Source: Polytrichum commune
Taxonomy: Eukaryota > Streptophyta > Polytrichopsida > Polytrichales > Polytrichaceae
DNA: 64,000 nt
Direction: 5' to 3'
Assembly: GCA_950295325.1 (NCBI GenBank)
Contig: OX485804.1
Coordinates: 16,740,001-16,804,000, forward strand
Shown: positions 35,654 through 46,999 of the stretch, piece by piece
How the letters are laid out: each line of letters starts with the position of its first letter
Numbering within the stretch: position 1 is the first letter of the stretch
The notes under the pieces: model-generated
What the model was told of the DNA's origin: nothing
Databases searched by the model: none
What the model saw: only the letters and a program-made list of their open reading frames with translations
Position numbers and translations under genes: made by a program

Positions 35654-36857
35654 GGGTTGGTTCACACAAATCCCAAGTCCTAACTCCCAAGTCACTTGAG
35701 GTCAATCCGTGCAATCTCAACTCTTGAGAGCATTGAAGTTGGGACTTACCACTTCACATAGGTCCCATGTCCTAAGTCCCAAGTATGACATGGATGTCTA
35801 CATGGCGACACTTTTTGGAGGTGAGGTTCCGGACTTGTGTTGTGAGTTGGGTCAAGCAAAAAGCTAAGATAGAACAAAGGAAAAATGATGAAAATAAGAC
35901 GATTTGGTCATAAAGAGTGGCTTCAAATTTGTGCAATATTTTTGAGAGATGGACTAGAGAAAATGATGAGGAATGCAAGTTGTTTCAAAATTTTATTCCA
36001 TGTAAATAATTAGTTACATTTTCCCAAAGAGGCAAGCAAGTAATATTTCCTATTTGTATAGTAGAGTCTCCCTAATTTGAACATCAAAATCCTACTCTGC
36101 ACACAAAACGCTCAACTCAATGGCACCCAAAAGTGATTGCAAGTGGCGTGAAACAACACCTATTTGGCCATAATTGCATCCCACCTATCATTGCATCCTT
36201 TTCACGCCATCACTTTTACAATTGGCCATTTTGGGTCCACACAAGAATTATTCTACCCCTAGTCTAGTGCACTAGTAGTGATCATTCACTGTTTTTGATT
36301 TTTCTACCTTAGGGCCACTTCACACGCGAGATTGAGAGCATGTGACCATTACACTTCAAGCACTCTCATTGGTGGAAAAGGCAAAGCTAGTCCAAGTTCA
36401 TTTCACACTATGCTTGAGGGACCAACGGAGTATGTGAATGCCAGATGGATGTAAAGGCTACATGGATTCCTACATGGCATCAAATAGATCATGTTTCATG
36501 GTCACTTGAATTATTTTCAAGAAGCACCTCTTGGAGGTAGGCCTAATACAACACCGGGAGACCATGGCAATCCGAACGCTCATAACCGTTGATATATTCT
36601 ATTTAATCATGTGTGAAGACCGGCATGAATAAAAATTCATTGAAATAACATTTGGTTGAGGACCCGGTCACATATGACTTCACACTACATTTGAGGGTCC
36701 ATGAGCACACTACATGATTTTGGAGGTGTGTTGGGACGGCCTTTGGACACTTTCTTTTGGGCTCTCACAATTTCACGGTCACGGCTCTTGGGTCGTGTGT
36801 GAAGTGGCCCTTAACACGAGTGGGACTTGGGACTTGAGACCCCATGTGAACAGGCCC
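35654..36857. mobile_element. GGGTTGGTTCACAC element carrying a nested MITE
   Basis: The left end GGGTTGGTTCACACAAATCC is preceded by TTA at 35651-35653. The right end is the complement of GGGGCCTGTTCACATGGGG. Internal blocks (CAAGTATGACATGGATGTC, GACACTTTTTGGAGGTGAGG) match the MITE at 27095-27371, so it belongs to that family. It is longer because a second element has inserted at 36312-36810 and because of other internal sequence. The right flank no longer shows TTA. The right end lies about 225 bp upstream of the second RER1 leader uORF. Confidence 0.65.
36312..36810. mobile_element. MITE, GGGCCACTTCACAC family, with TTA duplication
   Basis: 499 bp with a perfect TTA duplication (36309-36311 and 36811-36813). 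Both ends begin GGGCCACTTCACAC, identical for 14 bp, then diverge (GCGAGATT against ACGACCCA). No transposase. It is inserted inside the larger element 35654-36857, which shows order of arrival. The TTA flank fits PIF/Harbinger mobilisation. Confidence 0.85.
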
Positions 36858-36938
36858 CGAGGCTGCTTCGGACACTGTCGCTCCGCGGGTCTGCTGGCTA
36901 TGGTGTAAGGAGTAAGTAGGCGTTCTTCTACCACCCCA

Positions 36939-36959
36939 GCTGCTGCTGCTGCTGCTGCT
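36939..36959. repeat. (CTG)n trinucleotide run
   Basis: About seven CTG units in the upstream region of the second RER1 gene. Confidence 0.85.
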
Positions 36960-37082
36960 TCAATCGCTCTAAACACACGTAACGCATTGCCATCCTGGAG
37001 CGGCACTCCACGGAGCTCCCGTATACAGCATACCCTTGGCCGCGGACATTCTGTCTCGATGTGTCAACCCTGATGCGCACAG

Positions 37083-37148
37083 ATGCCGGTGAGGGAAGAA
37101 TCGCAAACCCTAAGGGGTGGGGTTTGGAATTTGGAAGTGATCGGGTAG
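37083..37148 (+). other. uORF in the 5' leader of the second RER1 gene
   Basis: A 21-codon frame beginning ATG CCG GTG AGG GAA ends 69 nt before the RER1 start. It corresponds to the uORF at 31351. Only the first five or so codons are visibly conserved between the two copies. Confidence 0.4.
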
Positions 37149-37217
37149 GGCAGGAGACAGAGAGAGGGAGAGAGAGATTGATCGGGGCGTGGTTTGGTTT
37201 GGTTTGGGGTGGCCGCA

Positions 37218-39393
37218 ATGGAGGGCATGTATGGCGATGATGCAGTAGGGGGAGCGTCATCCAATCCGGTGGCGAAATGGAAAGACCAGATGTCGCGAAA
37301 GTTTCAGTACTACTTGGATAAGTCGACGCCGCATGCGGGGTTTCGGTGGCTAGGGTCGTTCGTGGTGGCGGTAATCTACTGTTTACGGGCTTATTATGTG
37401 AGGGGGTTCTACATTGTCACGTATGGGCTTGGTATCTATCTGCTGAATCTATTGATAGGGTTTCTGTCGCCTCAAGTCGACCCAGAGAGCGAGGGCCCTG
37501 CGTTGCCAACTAAGGGCAGCGATGAGTTCAAGCCTTTCATTCGCAGGCTCCCGGAATTCAAATTCTGGTGCGTTGCATGCCATTTCTCGCATTACCTTTT
37601 GCATTACTATTTTTCTCTCTCTGTATTTTGTGAATAATTTCTCTTGGTTGTGCAGTTTGGATTATGTTTTAAATTTGATGGAGTGATGGACCTGCCTGCA
37701 GCTGTAATTCTGGAGGAAGGTGCATGAGTTATTTATTTATTTATTCATTCTGGGAATGTTAGCCATGCCTGCCATGTTTCTCTTAATTTGGAATGGTGCT
37801 AGAAAAGTGACCTAGAAAATGATCCAGGGGCTGGTGTATCCTCTCTGGAAGAGGAGAGAGTGGTTCAAGTGATTGATAGAACGAGGATTATTGTTCTGAA
37901 TGTGTAACGATTCTCTGTTTCATAAGAATCCTGATTTCTGAATGGACCTGCCTACAGCTCTAATTCTAGGAGGAAGGCATATGGTTTTTTCTTTTATTTT
38001 CTTTTCTTTTCTTTTCGTCTGGGTATGTTAGCCATGCCTGCCATATTTGTCTTAATAGAGGAATGGTGGGCTAGAATTGACCTAGAATTTGATCGAGGGG
38101 CTGGTGTGTCCTGTATGGGAGAGAAGACAGTGAATCAAGTGATTGATAGGATGAGGATTATTATTCTGCATGTGGAACTGTTGAATTGAGCTTTGCTAGC
38201 CATTCTCTGTTTCACTTGAATACTGACATGTGATGGACCTGCCTACAATCCTAATTCTGGGAGGAAGGTGTATGGATTTTTCTTTTCTGGGAATGTTAGC
38301 CATGCCTGCCATGTTTCTCTTCATCTAGAATGGTGGGCTAAATTGACCTAGAATTTGATCACCAGAGATAGTGAATCAAGTGATCGATAGAATGAGGGTT
38401 ATTATCTTGAATGTGTAACTCTTGAATTCAGCTTTGTAATTGATTCTCTGTTTTACTAGAATCATGACATTTGTCATCTGTTCTTGTTGTGTTGCAAATA
38501 TGTGTGTGTGTGTGTGTGTGTGTGTTTGTGAGTTGGTCCTATGTGCTTTTAAGAAAAGAAGGAAATCTTTTTTGTTGCTTTGGATACAGTGAAGGTGGTT
38601 CCATGTGTTTGGTTAGAGTTTGTATGATTTTTACTGTATTCATCTTCTGGATGGGGTAGGCTTAACATCATAACATACTTGTATCCAAGTGTCTGTGCCT
38701 GTTGGTGTCTCATATGAAGTGTACCACTGCCCTCGCTATGCTTGAAGATTCACATACTTGTGCTTGATTTGGGTGTTTCTCTGTTGCTTTGCAGGTATGC
38801 ATTCACAAAAGCGCTTTGCGTGGCGTTTGTGCTGACATTTTTCAGCATTTTTGACGTGCCAGTGTTTTGGCCAATTCTCCTACTATATTGGATTGTTTTA
38901 TTTATTTTGACAATGAAGCGCCAGATTCGGCACATGATCAAGTATCGATATATCCCCTTCTCTTTGGGCAAACAGGTTAGTCTTTCTCTATAGCACATGG
39001 AGACAGTGAAGCCTCTGAATGAATTTGAGAGTGATTCTTTGGTAGTGTTCAAGTTGTATGATGTTTGGTGAATTGTGTGTTTTCTGAACATGTTTGAGTA
39101 GCTCTCTGCCACTCACTGACCACTAGTTTGTGAGCATTAGCTGTTATTCAATAAGATATCATGAGTAGGTCTTACCAGACTGTAAATGTGGCTTTGAGGT
39201 TGTTGCAGCTGCCTCCCTTCATACCCCATGTGCTTTTCACATCACTTCGATGCAGATAATTTTAACAATGTGAATGCAAATTGTCTTCTTCTGAATGATT
39301 TTAAATTCTGGGCTGGGATGGTTTTCTTGGATGCAGCGATACAGTGGGAAGAAGGCAGCATCACCAGATAAGGCAAGCACTTCCAGAGACTAG
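37218..39393 (+). CDS. RER1: RER1 retrieval receptor, second tandem copy, three exons
   Basis: Exons are 37218-37567, 38795-38975 and 39337-39393. They join to 588 nt, 195 aa, the same length as the upstream copy although exons 1 and 3 differ by one codon in opposite directions. Same intron phases (TG/G inside a Trp codon, then phase 0). All hallmark segments are present: [41 protein letters not shown] and the basic tail. Substitutions against copy one are mostly conservative (for example Lys to Arg and Val to Ile) and nothing suggests inactivation. Intron 1 is longer (about 1.2 kb against 0.7 kb) because of a three-unit tandem repeat. An upstream in-frame TTG at 37194 is not a credible start; the ATG at 37218 matches the paralog. 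Confidence 0.95.
37684..38470 (+). repeat. Three-unit tandem repeat in RER1 intron 1
   Basis: Units begin with TGGACCTGCCT at about 37687, 37942 and 38233. Each contains GTTAGCCATGCCTGCCAT, a (T/A)GAATGGTG phrase, and a GATTGATAGAA or GATTCTCTGTTTCA-type ending. Spacing is roughly 255 and 291 bp. The other RER1 copy lacks it, so it expanded after the gene duplication. Confidence 0.75.
38501..38525. repeat. (TG)n microsatellite
   Basis: About 12 TG units in intron 1 of the second RER1 gene. Confidence 0.9.
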
Positions 39394-42300
39394 TTGGTGC
39401 TTTGGTTTCCAAGGTAGAAATATCAGTCTGAATTTCCAGTAAAACTGGAAGACGACTTTACTTAGTCCCTGAGACCCTCAATAGTCTGCCTGTCAGGCTG
39501 CTGAGCTGCCAAACTCAGGTCTGAGGTTCAGGAAGCAGGTTAGGTTAGTGATATGTTTTAGATGGTCACTTTTCTGGGGCGCATTCTATTTTTGAGGATT
39601 TGTCATTGTGCATGTTGGTCAGTTCTCCGTTCTCTGTAGTGCTGAGCTGCCTGACAGCATCTCATGTGATATATGACTTTGCTCAAGTCCTTGGCATGAT
39701 GTTTGGAAGTATAGATGCAAGTTACAGAGTCTGCTGCAAATTGGTATGGAGTCCATTATCTAAGAGGCCCTTGAGCTGCCAAAACGATGGAGTTGAAGTT
39801 GGGTGTTGAAGTTCATTAGTAGGTTCTTGAGTTGGATGGCTTTTCCTTCATTTTCTTCTGAATTTATTTTCAGAAAAAGGCCCTACATAATTGTGAGAGA
39901 AATCGAGTTTTAAAATGAGGGCAGGAGGCTAACAAGCATGCTGAAGTATCAAAAAATGTTCAGTCGGATTTACAACGAAACTTATTAAGAAAGTATCTTG
40001 GCAGATAACCTGTAATTTGATCACACATGTGTCTATAAAGCATATTGATACAGGGTTGTCTGCAATGACTATGACATTGTTAATACTGTAGACCACATCA
40101 GCCAATTACATGGGAATGAACTAATTATATACTATCATACCAGTTCTTTTTACATAGAGTTATATTTGGCTTGAGCTTAGTCTCCAGGTTGTAAATTGTA
40201 CATTTTGGACCTTCTAGTAACCTTATATTTCCTCATCAGACTGAGGCATTCCAGTATAGTTCTCATGTCCCTATGAGTAAGCTGAAACCCAAACCAAATT
40301 AGGTTGTCTGATACCTGGATTGGTGTTTTGTTGTTGTACAAACTTAGCTATTGCTAATTTTATTATAATAAAAGCTACATGGAAGGGTCCGTTTCATAAG
40401 TAGTGGGAAATGGCAGTTTTCCAATGCTTTGTTTGAAGCAGATTTTCCTTCTGAAAGAATTTTGGCTCACTGTAGGATAAGTTTCAGGTTTGTCAAAAGC
40501 GTGTTCAAAACAACCTGCCATCTTACTGAGGATATTTGGTGGCTGAACCAGGTTGTACCAGATTTTAACAGGGAGTCATCTGATGCAGCAGTGAGCTTGC
40601 AAACCCTATCCTCTGCCGAGGAGGGGACTATTTTGAGTGGATCCCAACCTATTGCTGTACCACCTCTATAGGCGTCAAGGTCCTTGAAGCAATGCAGGAG
40701 CCTCTTTGCATTAGATGACTCCTCAGCTGACTTGTATAGGTAGTGGGAGTTTAGTATCTCTTTCCCGTAGAGAGTTACCACCCAAGATTTGGTACTCGAA
40801 TGGTAGAGGCCCTATGTGTTCTTGAAGATGATGGGTGGGTGTGTTTTCTTTTTTAAGACACCCTCACCAATGCAAACCTTCTCTTCCTTTACTTTATTGC
40901 ACCCTTTTCTTTCACTATATTTCTGATTACATTCTTTTTCCAACACTAAGGTTCTTAACCTATTAGATATGCGTATTTATATTTACTCAGTAGGTATCCA
41001 CACTACTTTGCATCATTTCATCTAGATTCTCAGGCTTGTCACGTGGTGCAGACCTCTTATTATAGTGTTGAAAGGTAGATGCATTCAGTCCAACTCGTTG
41101 AAATATTTCCACTGCAATGAAGTATTGTTCTTGCACTTGTGAATATGTGAGTATTCTGCTGCACTGCAAGGTTGTGCGGGATACTCCTGCTAATCTCTGT
41201 TATCTTTTGTGTGGGGTCTTATTCCAAGATCTGTTGCTTGACCTAGAGTTGTAGCTTGCTTACATATAGTTTTATCATCAGTGCACATTTCCATGTGGAA
41301 GGAGGTCCAAATTTTTGTCAACTAATGATTTTTGCCAACTTTGTTGGCACATGGAAATGTGTTCTAAGTTATGTTGACTATTGAGCCTAGAATGGTTAAC
41401 AAGTTTTAAGCACGTACTTCAATTTCTGTCAAACACATCATTTTTGTTCATAAAAAAAAGGTGTCCTTGCATCCTTTGCTTGTGACTCCATTCCCTCAAA
41501 TTGGTGGACAACTGAAGAAATGGTATTGTCAAGTTTTTTGTGATATGTTTTGAAGTACGAAGAAGCAGGAAGCATGTGTTAGCATGCTTGAAAACCTCTT
41601 TGCTTCTTTCAACATTCATCTCATGTTATCAAGTCTTTCATGTATTTTGGCACCTTTCTTAGTTGGTTCCTTGGACTTCTTTCTGGTTTTGCATATGTGC
41701 AAGGAATTTTGAGAAAGAAGAGACTACTAAGGAGGAATAAGAGGGGGATGAGAAGGATTTGTGTGCCAAAGGTTTTGTGTCAATCTAGTGTCTGGGCGTT
41801 TTTCATGCTCTCCAACTTCTACCAGTTCGAATTACACAACAGAACTTGTGTTGTATTAGCATATCTACGATGAAACATCTGCAAATCCCGGATCAAAAAT
41901 CAGTCCTCTTTTGATTTAGTGAGTAGACGATTCATTTACTTCCTCCAAATTACAACAAAACCTTTGCCGGGAGAATATGTTTCGTACTTGACCATCAAGT
42001 CTTTCTTTCAAATACACCATCAAGTTGACATTAGTTTTTATGGAGGCTACTGCACTCTGCCACTCTAGCGAATTAGCTTATTTGAAACAATTGTGATGTA
42101 CTTTTGATCCCTTTAGCCTTTTCGGCTTCCCAGATTTTTTAATCATTTTCATTTCATTTCATTTCACTTGAGCTAGATGCCAGGTCTTGACATCTTGACA
42201 TCACTGTAAGCTAAATATTGAGCTAAGGTGTAAAGTTTTTTTTGTTGAAAGCTCACATGACAAGGTTTGTCACATTAACTGGTCCAGATTGACCATGTTG

Positions 42301-42956
42301 CTCAAGTATTCATCAACAAGAGATTTTCATTTTTCCACCTGAAGTTTTACACGTTGAAGCACAAATTTTAAACATGTCCGCCTCACTCAAAAAAAAGTTA
42401 TGGTCGAGTAGATTGGTTATTACGGTTCTCCAATGATATGCATAATTTGTTTTCAATGAAAATTATGTTAGATATTGGCCATTGAGGTGGAGCTGGTAGT
42501 TGCCCAATGATCGTTGTCTAATACTTCCCATCACTTTCATAGGATGCCCATAATATATTCAATGTTCAACCACTGAGTGGACAACATCAACAATTCAATG
42601 AACCCCTAAATGACATCCCCTAGTACCGTGTGGTCAAAATGTGGTCCTTGTGACATACACCCTTTCAACATGATGTTACTTGGGTCAACTTGGTTCATGT
42701 TGAAGAGAATTACATATCCTATCGATGTTTTTGAGTCACAACAATAGAGCACGTAACATCCTAGAATTCTGCATTCCTTTTATTTCTCAATTTGGTTAAT
42801 ATTTTTTCTTTATACTAATACCCATGAATACGCCTAAATTGGATACTTGGTAACACCGATTAGATATTTAGTTAAATATTAATGAAATGAATATGCTTTG
42901 GGCATGGAAGAAAGATGATTTATAACAAGAAGCAATAAGATGAGCCATTACGACCA
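39394..42956. other. 3' flank and long spacer without a recognised gene
   Basis: The first 170 bases match the 3' UTR of the first RER1 copy. Beyond that I recognise no gene. A minus-strand frame at 40467-40781 and a plus-strand frame at 41640-41873 have no known domain; the second overlaps a dispersed repeat shared with 16697-16805. A perfect 14-bp hairpin lies at 41284-41361. Confidence 0.4.
41284..41361. repeat. Hairpin with 14-bp perfect arms
   Basis: CACATTTCCATGTG at 41284-41297 is the exact inverse of 41348-41361, with a 50-nt loop. Confidence 0.65.
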
Positions 42957-43102
42957 CATAACATTATTCAAATCCATAATAGTGTTTTGTGGGACTGATA
43001 GTATTCCTCAGAATATTCCCCATATTCAGTCTGACATGGGAAATCTTTTGTGGAATACTATTAGTTCCACAGAACATTGTTATGGATCTGAATAATGTTA
43101 TG
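42957..43102. repeat. Long foldback hairpin, about 65-bp arms
   Basis: The arms 42957-43020 and 43038-43102 are inverted copies with few mismatches around a 17-nt loop. Both start CATAACATTATTCA. A decayed relative lies at 48664-48775 (shared AATGTTTTGTGGGACTGACA-like core), so this is more likely a small foldback transposon than a unique locus. As RNA it would form a miRNA-precursor-sized hairpin. Confidence 0.75.
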
Positions 43103-43287
43103 CAAATCCACTATATATATTGCCCTTATGGCACCATTGTGGCAATTTGCACTTTATACACTCCATAGTTAATTTCCTATGTTGTAGTGTTTTGCTTGTC
43201 TTAACTATCCGATTGTTGCTAGGTATTCGAGATAATAATCTTTAGACCTCTAGTCTTGGTGAAAAGGAGATGAGTGTCGAGCTCGCA
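43103..43287. other. Short spacer between hairpin elements
   Basis: Nothing recognised. Confidence 0.4.
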
Positions 43288-43978
43288 AACAAATAGAGGG
43301 TAGGTGCATATAACCGATCACTTAAGAGATTTTGTACCAAGTATGGAGAAGTGTAAGGTGGTGCAAAATTTTCCCATGTAGATAGAAATCAAGAGGATTG
43401 CAAATTTTTTAGGTAATAAATTGAAATTACTGTAAATTTGTGAAGTCAAAAGTTGGTCGGAACATGTCATCAATGTCTAGAGTCTACCATAACCACTCAT
43501 TCCTCCTCACTTTAGCACTCAAAACTAGGACAAGTGTCATGGCACTATTGGTTCCGGCCTAATTGAAATTGAGTCCCAATCTGATTGAAATTACACTATC
43601 TCATAGATTGAGGACGGGGTTTGATCTAGAATAGGCACGTATTGATCATGTTGGGACTGGATTTCAATCAAGCCATAAACCGATAGTGCTATGACACATG
43701 TCCAGATTTTGAGTGCTAAGGTGAGGAGGAATAAGCGAAGTAAATGACTGGTATGACAGACTCTAGACATTGGTACTATATTCTAGCCAACTTTTGGCTT
43801 CAAAAATTGGTAGTAATTTCAAATTAATGGGAAAAAAATTAGGGGAAAAATTGCATTCCTCCTGATTTCTATCTTCCTACACGTGGAAAAATCACACTGC
43901 CTTGTACTTCTCCAGATCTGGCACAGAATCTCTTATGTGATGGGTCAGTTATGGGCGCCTCTACTCTATTACCAAGTG
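43288..43978. mobile_element. Foldback element with arms of about 320 bp
   Basis: The left arm (about 43288-43600) and right arm (about 43650-43978) are inverted with clear but imperfect similarity along their length. Matching blocks include AATGTCTAGAGTCT, TTCCTCCTCAC, TTAGCACTCAAAA and GAAATTACT. The central loop is only some 50 bp. No open frame is shared or conserved. A transcript would form a long double-stranded RNA. The superfamily is undetermined. Confidence 0.75.
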
Positions 43979-45046
43979 GCCATTTTCCTTGGTTGCCACC
44001 CAATGATTTCAAGATAGTTAACATGAATCGATGATGAATTCTAGGCACACTACATCGATGAATTCTAGCCTCCATAGCATACACAAGTGACAAATTCTAG
44101 GCAAAGGGTTCGTGTCAGCCATGCAAGCTTTGAAGACTTCAGAGTCATCTTGCGTTTTTGCTTTAAACTCTATTCTCTGCATAGAGAGTACACTTGGTGG
44201 GCACCAGATTCATGGCAACCATGTAAAAAGGTCCAGTAAAAATATGAGCCCCTGAAGGTTTATGGTTGACTCATCCCAGTGTTCTTGGATTTTGTGACAA
44301 CCACATCAGGAGGTGTATTACATATATATCTCCCTTACAGGTCTGTAGTTGATTCATCCCATCTTACCTTTACCCATATTCAGGAACTCTGATGTCAATT
44401 CCAGCGTCAGATGAGCTCATATCATAGTTTCCTGGCGTAAGAAATTCCCAACATTTTACTTTCAACTTGAATGGTTGCTATGTATCCCAAGTCCCGCATG
44501 ATTTCGGTCTCATTAAGAATAGAAACAACCTGTCTCCAAGTCAATTCTGTGGATGGCATTGCAAACCCTGTGAATCCAGCCCTTCGATACAAGGCCTTAT
44601 CAAACTGAGCATACCACACACTTCGATATTAGCTAAAAAGAGAGTGCAATTCCTGATGTTAATGTAAAACAAATGCCCCAAAAACTGGAGACTTTCAGGC
44701 ATTAGAACCACAGATGCCACAACCCAGTTGAGAAGCAGCCAATAATCTTGAGCCGAAAAATATAAATTGCTGCATGTGATTTGCAAGTGGATTCACACAA
44801 GTCACTACCTGTATATATGGACTTACATAGTACCCATGATTTACAGAAAGATACCCCACGGTAACCTCCCTCCCTACCAGGAGGTACAGACCTGTAGTTT
44901 AATCTCATAGTCCTACTCAAATGATTATTCCTATTAACAAAACTTCTCAAGTTGCATTACTTCAGCAGAACTGTGTACAAAGGAGATAGAAGTCATAAAC
45001 TATTGATGCATACTGCATAAGCATCAAAACTTCAGCTGACATGAGA
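43979..45046. other. 3' flank of the REF/SRPP-like gene
   Basis: No other gene recognised. Two similar phrases (ATTCATCCCA and GACTCATCCCAG, 44270-44360, each near a TGTAG/TATGG motif) suggest a small local duplication. Confidence 0.35.
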
Positions 45047-46673
45047 TTACTGTGCAGGGACAGCAGGAGCTGGAGTGTTCCTTGAGGCCTCCTCAATTCT
45101 TTCAATGGGGACCAATGGAATGTACGCGGACAGAGGTACGTTCCTCCCCTTCAAAACTGAAGCAATGTTGTTATACTGTTGAGCTCCAAACTTGGCCGCG
45201 GGAGCAGCTGTGTGAACCACCTGAGGCACGTAGGGCACAGTCAAAATCTTCTGCCAGGCAGCATATGTGAACTGCTCAGCTACTGGCTCATACCTCTCAT
45301 AGTAAGATGATGCAGTCTCATATAAGCCTTGAGACTGCACATCAGCAACAACTGCCCTGGCAGCATCTGGGGCTTGCTTCGCTACATCCAGAGCTTTGTA
45401 TGATGTCTCCTTTACGTACTGGGGCATAACACCATCTACATATGCCAATGTCTCATCAACCTGTTGAATAAAGAAGCACACCATGAGTGGACAAATCATG
45501 TCCGGGGAAAAATATACATCTGTTTTTGTACTACAGACACACCACAATAAGTGCTATGTTTACAAAGTCCAACCAAAAGGTCGATCATTGCTTATAAATT
45601 TTTTACAAGTGCCACATATAACCGACATGTATATGATTCACCAATATTGGAGATGGCAAATCTCATGCAGTTATATGGTTACAAGACCTATGCGACATGT
45701 ACAAAAGATCACTGGAGTTTGCACAGCACTGCCCGTGACAACCAAGTTCAAATCACTTGATGACATACATACCTTGCTATCGACGTACTGCAAAATCTCC
45801 AAAGGCTTTCCCTCTATCTTTTGATAAACAGGGCCGACGACAGTCTTCACGGTGCCCTCAACATTGTCAACCCCAGGCTTCAGAGGACCTGAGCTCTCTT
45901 TCGCGTATGCGTAAAGTTGTGCAAGGTAGGCAGTGGCCTGAAGCACAAGAGCGTGCACAAGGCCGAGATACTTCAAGTTAGGTTCCTGAGACTGCAAACA
46001 GAACAACACTTAGGTGAGATCATCAACGGAGACGCATTGATGTCAGCACAGGTATATACATAGATCCTTAAACAGCCGAAAAAGTTCAACTACAACAAAT
46101 GGTGTCCCTCTAAACAAATAAGTCTCATGTACACATTTTAAGCCACCTTGCAGGTATCAAACGGAGTCCGGAGCCCCTTATGTAACATACCAGAACGGGA
46201 CACTTTGTAGCTCGACTAAGGCACAGAGAGGCATAAGGTTATGTCTACGGGAAATTATAAAAGAAATCGACCGACAATACTATGCAAATTAGAAATGGCC
46301 TCTTACTACCGAGACAATAAGTAGATCTGCTCTCCCTCCGCATACTCCACATACCTAATCAGAAGCCAATGGAAATTGGAGGAGAGAACGAAGAAAATGA
46401 AACGACACAAACTACAGAAAAAAAAATTCACGCGGACGGCGACACTAATATTCCTACGTAAATGGCACGGGCTGGAGCTTACTAAGGACCTCCTCCAACA
46501 CAACAGCAAAACAACACCACAATAACTAAGTCCAAAACAGAACGGGGGTTAAAAAATTTGACGACGAACAGAAACTAAGCGACATTTGCAGAACACCGAC
46601 AGAACGAAGAATTGATTCAACATCGATCCAGACGAAGGAGGTGTGCAGAACGAACCTTATTTACTTCCGCCAT
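45047..46673 (-). CDS. REF/SRPP-like stress-related lipid-droplet protein, three exons
   Basis: Member of the rubber elongation factor/small rubber particle protein family (PF05755), plant proteins that coat lipid droplets or rubber particles and are linked to stress. Exons on the minus strand are 46673-46656, 45991-45773 and 45460-45047, GT-AG, all phase 0, giving 216 aa. Exon 1 encodes only MAEVNK. Residues 12-70 hold the conserved start (LKYLGLVHALVLQATAYLAQ, then AKESSGPLKPGVDNVEGTVK and VVGPVYQKIEG). The middle is amphipathic (VDETLAYVDGVMP, APDAARAVVADV). The C-terminal part has the family's Tyr- and Pro-rich stretch (YERYEPVAEQ, VPYVPQVV) and ends in a short Ala/Pro tail. A heat-shock-element-like array lies about 300 bp upstream. 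No signs of damage. Confidence 0.93.
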
Positions 46674-46965
46674 GGCTGCTGCTGTGCAACAAAAAAGAAG
46701 TCGATAATCGAGACTTCAAATCGCGTTCCTGGATGGTTTTGAATGAGGGAAGTGGCAGGAGTGATCGAAGGACGAGAGGAGTGCAGTTTTAGAGTGTGCG
46801 ACAGGAGCGAGCGAGGAGAGCGAGTAGTAGAAGCTCGTCGGGCGATACAATCGGAGGAGAGTGTGACGAGAGGCCTGTAGAGCACGGCACCGTTTGGAAG
46901 GAACGGCCAGGCTCGGCACTGTGGGGCCCTGCTCTGGTACCGACCCTCTGGTCCCGACCCTGGCT

Positions 46966-46983
46966 TTCTCGAGCCTTCCCGAA
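46966..46983. promoter_or_regulatory. Four-module heat-shock-element-like site
   Basis: TTC-TC-GAG-CC-TTC-CC-GAA matches the alternating 5-bp heat-shock-factor pattern at four modules with one base off (GAG for GAA). It lies about 295-310 bp upstream of the REF/SRPP-like start codon. Binding is inferred. Confidence 0.5.
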
Positions 46984-46999
46984 CCTACGGAGCGAGTCG

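Noticed and set aside
40467-40781. 104-aa minus-strand frame after RER1B
   Set aside because: No recognisable domain and no splice partner. An overlapping plus-strand frame is equally open.
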